This document shows, one piece after another, positions 20,640 to 22,994 of a stretch of DNA of 22,994 nt (position 1 is the stretch's first letter; each line of letters opens with the position of its first letter). The notes under the pieces were generated by a model, which saw only the letters and a program-made list of their open reading frames with translations, was not told where the DNA came from and made no database searches. A program made the position numbers and the translations under genes. The DNA comes from a virus, in IMG/VR virus record IMGVR_UViG_3300017932_000003, positions 1 through 22,994 of that record. One strand, given 5' to 3'.

Positions 20640-21709
20640 CGGGGAGCCTTCACACGCGGCTTTTTATATCTAAGTGTTCGATGTTTGCCCTGACGGACCA
20701 CTTTATCGAACAGCCCCTCAAGCCTCGCGGTAAGCGGCTCTGTTAGCTTCGCATCAGCCGGCAAAACGTAAACGGCGCGCGCGAGTTCCATTAGCTCGAC
20801 TTGAAGCGCGTCCAGATCCGCATGCCGCGCCCCGTTCTGCTCGAAATAGGTCAACAGCGCCCCATCTTCAAGCCTCCCAGCCTCAGCGTCCCCGAGCGCG
20901 CTTAGAATGATCCGCCGGTAATGCTCAACGTCGGACTCAAGATGCGAAATCCGCTCTTTAGTTTTGGCCATATTCGCCCACGCCTCGGAAATTTCCGGTT
21001 TCAGAGAAACTATCTCTCCCTGAATCCTTCGGCGTCGCTGAAGCGTTTCAACGTGCGCGACTTCGGAGAAATCCGCCGGCGGCGGAAGATCCTTGATAAC
21101 GTATTCCCAGAATCTTTCGCCGGTTTGCCGCATTTCCAATATCAGATCGTCGGCGCGGGCCGCCCGGTAAACCTCAGACTGGAACATTTTCTTGTAAGCG
21201 GGAAAGTAGACCGGAATCCAGGCGATTTCACAGCCAGCGTGCATCATCTCCCAATTAGCCTGACAGATGACGTTTAGAGGAACGTCGTCAATAGAGTCGC
21301 CCCACCGCTCTTTTTGGATAGTTGACTTCGCTTCAACGACAGCCTCAATTTGCGGGACCATTGTCAGGTTAAGGAGAACGATTCCACACCCGTCTTTTAA
21401 GATGGGCTGTCCCGCCAAAACTGCTCCATCAAGATTCACGCAGAAGATACCGTTGCTGTCAAATAACGTGGGTATGCCCGTCATAATCGGCTTTCCAATT
21501 TTGCGCGAGCACATCCGCATAATCGCGTCCTCAAGATCGTGCCCCGTTTCCGCGGGCTCAGAAGTCTTACCCTCTTCGAGCCGCCCGGTCTTGTCGAGCC
21601 AGACATCGGAGGCGTTTTTGTACGGGTCGGCCCCAACGATAGCGGCGATGTCGGATCCCCCGATGTACCGCTTTCGGGCTTCTTTCTGTTCAGGAGTTAA
21701 TGGAGGCAT
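20636..21709 (-). CDS. YqaJ-like exonuclease
   Basis: This 357-residue protein resembles the YqaJ family of phage nucleases (lambda-exonuclease fold), which resect DNA ends for annealing recombination. The motifs are in order: RYIGGSDIAAIVGADPY (about 14-30), TGHDLEDAI (about 55-63, with H57 and E60), NLDGAVL (92-98, D94), EAKSTIQKERWG (about 126-137, E126/K128 as catalytic pair) and QANWEMMHAG (about 150-159). The second half is a helical, coiled-coil-like region (RRRRIQGEIVSLKPEISEAW to LESDVEHYRR) and a basic tail (KHRTLRYKKPRVKAPR). The ATG has AAGGA seven bases before it. A terminator-like hairpin ends 12 bases upstream. Confidence 0.85.
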   Translation of the reverse strand: MPPLTPEQKEARKRYIGGSDIAAIVGADPYKNASDVWLDKTGRLEEGKTSEPAETGHDLEDAIMRMCSRKIGKPIMTGIPTLFDSNGIFCVNLDGAVLAGQPILKDGCGIVLLNLTMVPQIEAVVEAKSTIQKERWGDSIDDVPLNVICQANWEMMHAGCEIAWIPVYFPAYKKMFQSEVYRAARADDLILEMRQTGERFWEYVIKDLPPPADFSEVAHVETLQRRRRIQGEIVSLKPEISEAWANMAKTKERISHLESDVEHYRRIILSALGDAEAGRLEDGALLTYFEQNGARHADLDALQVELMELARAVYVLPADAKLTEPLTARLEGLFDKVVRQGKHRTLRYKKPRVKAPR

Positions 21710-21720
21710 TTGATTCCTTC

Positions 21721-21779
21721 AAAAAAACAGGGGCGACCGGCATTGATTCTTCCGTGTGTTTTCCAGGTCCGATCGCCCC
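21721..21779 (-). terminator. Terminator or attenuator just before the exonuclease
   Basis: On the minus strand GGGGCGATCGG (21779-21769) pairs with CCGGTCGCCCC (21740-21730) over 11 bases with one U-G pair. The 28-base loop is followed by TGTTTTTTT (21729-21721). The exonuclease ATG starts 12 bases after this run. A 38-codon frame (ATG 21835, MYPSTLFASSKVV) ends at the T-run (21719). The layout is that of an attenuator controlling exonuclease expression. Confidence 0.65.
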
Positions 21780-21821
21780 CGGAAGTCCATAAATGAAACT
21801 ACTTTACTAGAAGCAAACAAA

Positions 21822-21887
21822 GTTGACGGGTACATCTTTCGGTCCCGCCTTCCGTTTCCCCGGCCTTTGGGCTGAGGGAAAGTCAAC
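21822..21887 (-). promoter_or_regulatory. Structured leader upstream of the exonuclease terminator
   Basis: On the minus strand GTTGAC (21887-21882) and GTCAAC (21827-21822) enclose TTTCCC..GCC-CAAA-GGC..GGGAAA and a purine-rich GGAAGGCGGGACCGAAAG. It begins at the stop codon of the ASCH-like gene and is followed by ACTTT...AAAGT and then the terminator hairpin. It has the look of a ligand- or protein-binding leader, but no known riboswitch class is recognised. Confidence 0.4.
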
Positions 21888-22254
21888 GAATTCTTGCGAT
21901 TCGGCCCCGGCTTGTCCACTTGAACGGTATCGGAGCTAAACGTTTAGGATTACGCAATATGATTTCAAAGTCCGCGCCGGTTTCCGTCATGGGATACTTG
22001 CGGCACTCGTATACCTCGACGGTTCCTACGATATGGCCTGGATGCCCCGCCCCTGCCTCAACCTTAACGGCGCGGTCGGCGGCCCATTCCGTCCCGTCTG
22101 GATCGCCATTGCCTTTTGTGTCGTATAGGTAAACCGTGCCCCGGTATCTCCAGGGGAAGGCAATAGTCTTGAACGTGCGCACGCGCCGCAGGATCAAATC
22201 GTTCCAAGGCCGCGTATTAGCAACCACGGGATAGTCTGGATTTAGCTCGCTCAT
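21883..22254 (-). CDS. ASCH-domain-like protein
   Basis: This 123-residue frame has the segments expected of the ASCH fold, a small beta-barrel related to PUA domains that often binds RNA: RRVRTFKTIAFPWRYRGTVY (about 23-42), HIVGTVEVYECRKYP (about 74-88) and FEIILRNPKRLAPIPFKW (about 95-113). The order and spacing agree with the family (a Pro-xx-YRG strand, an IVG strand and a NP-R-L-x-x-PIP end), but some members of this shape are uncharacterised. The start overlaps the preceding stop as ATGA. A structured leader begins at its stop codon. Confidence 0.65.
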   Translation of the reverse strand: MSELNPDYPVVANTRPWNDLILRRVRTFKTIAFPWRYRGTVYLYDTKGNGDPDGTEWAADRAVKVEAGAGHPGHIVGTVEVYECRKYPMTETGADFEIILRNPKRLAPIPFKWTSRGRIARIR

Positions 22255-22409
22255 TCTTCAACCTCGATTCCGTGTTCTCGGAGAAAATCGGTCAAATCGT
22301 CCATAAGATCCTGCTTGTCGTAGTGACCGCGCCCGGAGACGTTATCCCCGAAAGCGTCCTTGATCCGGTAGCAAAATGCCTCAAGGTCGGCTTTAGTTAA
22401 TCTTGGCAT
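22251..22409 (-). CDS. Small acidic hypothetical protein
   Basis: The product has 52 residues, MPRLTKADLEAFCYRIKDAF then SGRGHYDKQDLMDDLTDFLR and EHGIEVEE, two amphipathic helices around a glycine/histidine turn. It starts at ATG 22409, overlaps the preceding gene by 17 bases and the next as ATGA. No family is recognised. Confidence 0.6.
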   Translation of the reverse strand: MPRLTKADLEAFCYRIKDAFGDNVSGRGHYDKQDLMDDLTDFLREHGIEVEE

Positions 22410-22644
22410 TCGAAACCTCGAATTCAATTATCGCCATTGGCACAATGCACCAAAGTATTTTAGGACTGTGAACGTATGGCGATGTCACCAGCGCTTGGGC
22501 CGCAGCATCATCGTAGCAGACCGAGTAGGCCGTCTTGCCCCAATCGTTCGTATACTCGAAAACCGCAAAGCATTGCGGATCGCCTGGGTACACGCCGTCT
22601 CCGGCTATGATTTCATCAGCGATTTTCTTGCTAATTGTCGCCAT
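22393..22644 (-). CDS. Small hypothetical protein
   Basis: The product has 83 residues from ATG 22644, MATISKKIADEIIAGDGVYP, then FAVFEYTNDWGKTAYSVCYD, VTSPYVHSPKILWC and a hydrophobic IVPMAIIEFEV. It is probably a compact alpha/beta protein. It overlaps the upstream ATPase gene by 14 bases and the next gene by 17. No family is recognised. Confidence 0.6.
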   Translation of the reverse strand: MATISKKIADEIIAGDGVYPGDPQCFAVFEYTNDWGKTAYSVCYDDAAAQALVTSPYVHSPKILWCIVPMAIIEFEVSNAKIN

Positions 22645-22994
22645 GTTCTACCTCGAAATGCTTGATCTTCAGTTCGTCGCCCCTTTTGGTCGCCAGTTCC
22701 GTGATTCCGATGACGTCATGTTTCTCAAGCTCTTTGGCGACCTCAATCTTCGATTCTTCTTCCAGGGCGACCCAAAATTCCTCGGGGAAGGCCGCCAATC
22801 TCGCCGGATTCTTCTGAATCCAGATCGGCATAGCACAGCGCGTTCTTTCCCCGGCGCTCAGTCTGTGAAATGGCTCAAGCTCGCCATCGGGGTGAACAAA
22901 CTGAAGAACTCCGTCTTCGACGGTAAGTGAGGGAATCCCCGCTTTTGACAGCAACCCTCCGAGTTGTCGAGGCACCGCCTTTGCCAATGCTTCG
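22631..22994 (-). CDS. C-terminal part of a probable SMC/SbcC-like ATPase
   Basis: The frame is open to the window edge, so the N-terminus is missing; a TTG at 22987 could be a start, but the domain content suggests the gene continues. FHRLSAGERTRCAM matches the ABC signature LSxGE of SMC/SbcC/RecN-like ATPases. The expected Walker B would follow, here replaced by PEEFWVALEEESKIEVAKEL, with a plausible switch region HDVIGITEL and a beta-rich end. Such phage ATPases often lie next to YqaJ/RecT recombination genes, which fits here. The Walker A lies outside the window, so the call remains tentative. Confidence 0.5.
   Translation of the reverse strand, partial: EALAKAVPRQLGGLLSKAGIPSLTVEDGVLQFVHPDGELEPFHRLSAGERTRCAMPIWIQKNPARLAAFPEEFWVALEEESKIEVAKELEKHDVIGITELATKRGDELKIKHFEVEHGDN

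Noticed and set aside
21719-21919. 66-residue minus-strand frame over the ASCH gene end and exonuclease leader
   Set aside because: Its first part lies in another frame of the ASCH-like gene. Only the 38-codon part from 21835 is kept, as a possible leader peptide.

Overview
This 23 kb window looks like part of a tailed double-stranded DNA phage genome (Caudoviricetes), or a prophage segment. It carries a large terminase, a portal protein, a DnaB-type helicase, a YqaJ-type exonuclease, a RecT-like annealing protein and many tiny, tightly packed genes with ATGA start/stop overlaps. Ribosome binding sites are AGGAG-like and the DNA is GC-rich, so the host is a bacterium, but nothing fixes its taxonomy. 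No integrase, tRNA, CRISPR array or insertion sequence is visible.

Layout, read in the direction of the dominant minus strand (from position 22994 down). 22994-20276 is a recombination block: the C-terminal part of a probable SMC/SbcC-like ATPase, two small hypothetical proteins, an ASCH-like protein, a structured leader ending in an intrinsic terminator, YqaJ exonuclease and two small cysteine-rich proteins. 20264-16175 holds the RecT-like annealing protein, several hypothetical genes and a phage GroES-like co-chaperonin. 16112-12908 is an inserted block on the plus strand: eight small genes of unknown function, the last encoding a secreted cysteine-rich protein, with GC-rich RNA hairpins between most of them. 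12907-12534 is a divergent intergenic region with nested inverted repeats. 12533-9500 is the replication block: a DUF1376/YdaU-like protein, DnaB helicase and a zinc-finger/HTH protein that may be the small terminase. 9496-6595 is a run of small genes, several with one membrane segment (holin/spanin candidates), plus a protein with an HELLE metallopeptidase-like motif. 6581-1 is the late block: glycosyltransferase, an intergenic region with two promoters and a terminator, large terminase, a small protein, portal, two small proteins and the start of another gene.

The window therefore joins recombination, replication, a probable lysis/accessory segment and DNA packaging on one strand. The interruption by an oppositely oriented cassette of orphan genes with structured intergenic RNA is the most unusual part. 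Other points of interest are the attenuator-like leader directly upstream of the exonuclease, a possible small RNA upstream of the terminase, and the nested repeats upstream of the replication genes, which may be an origin or a control region.
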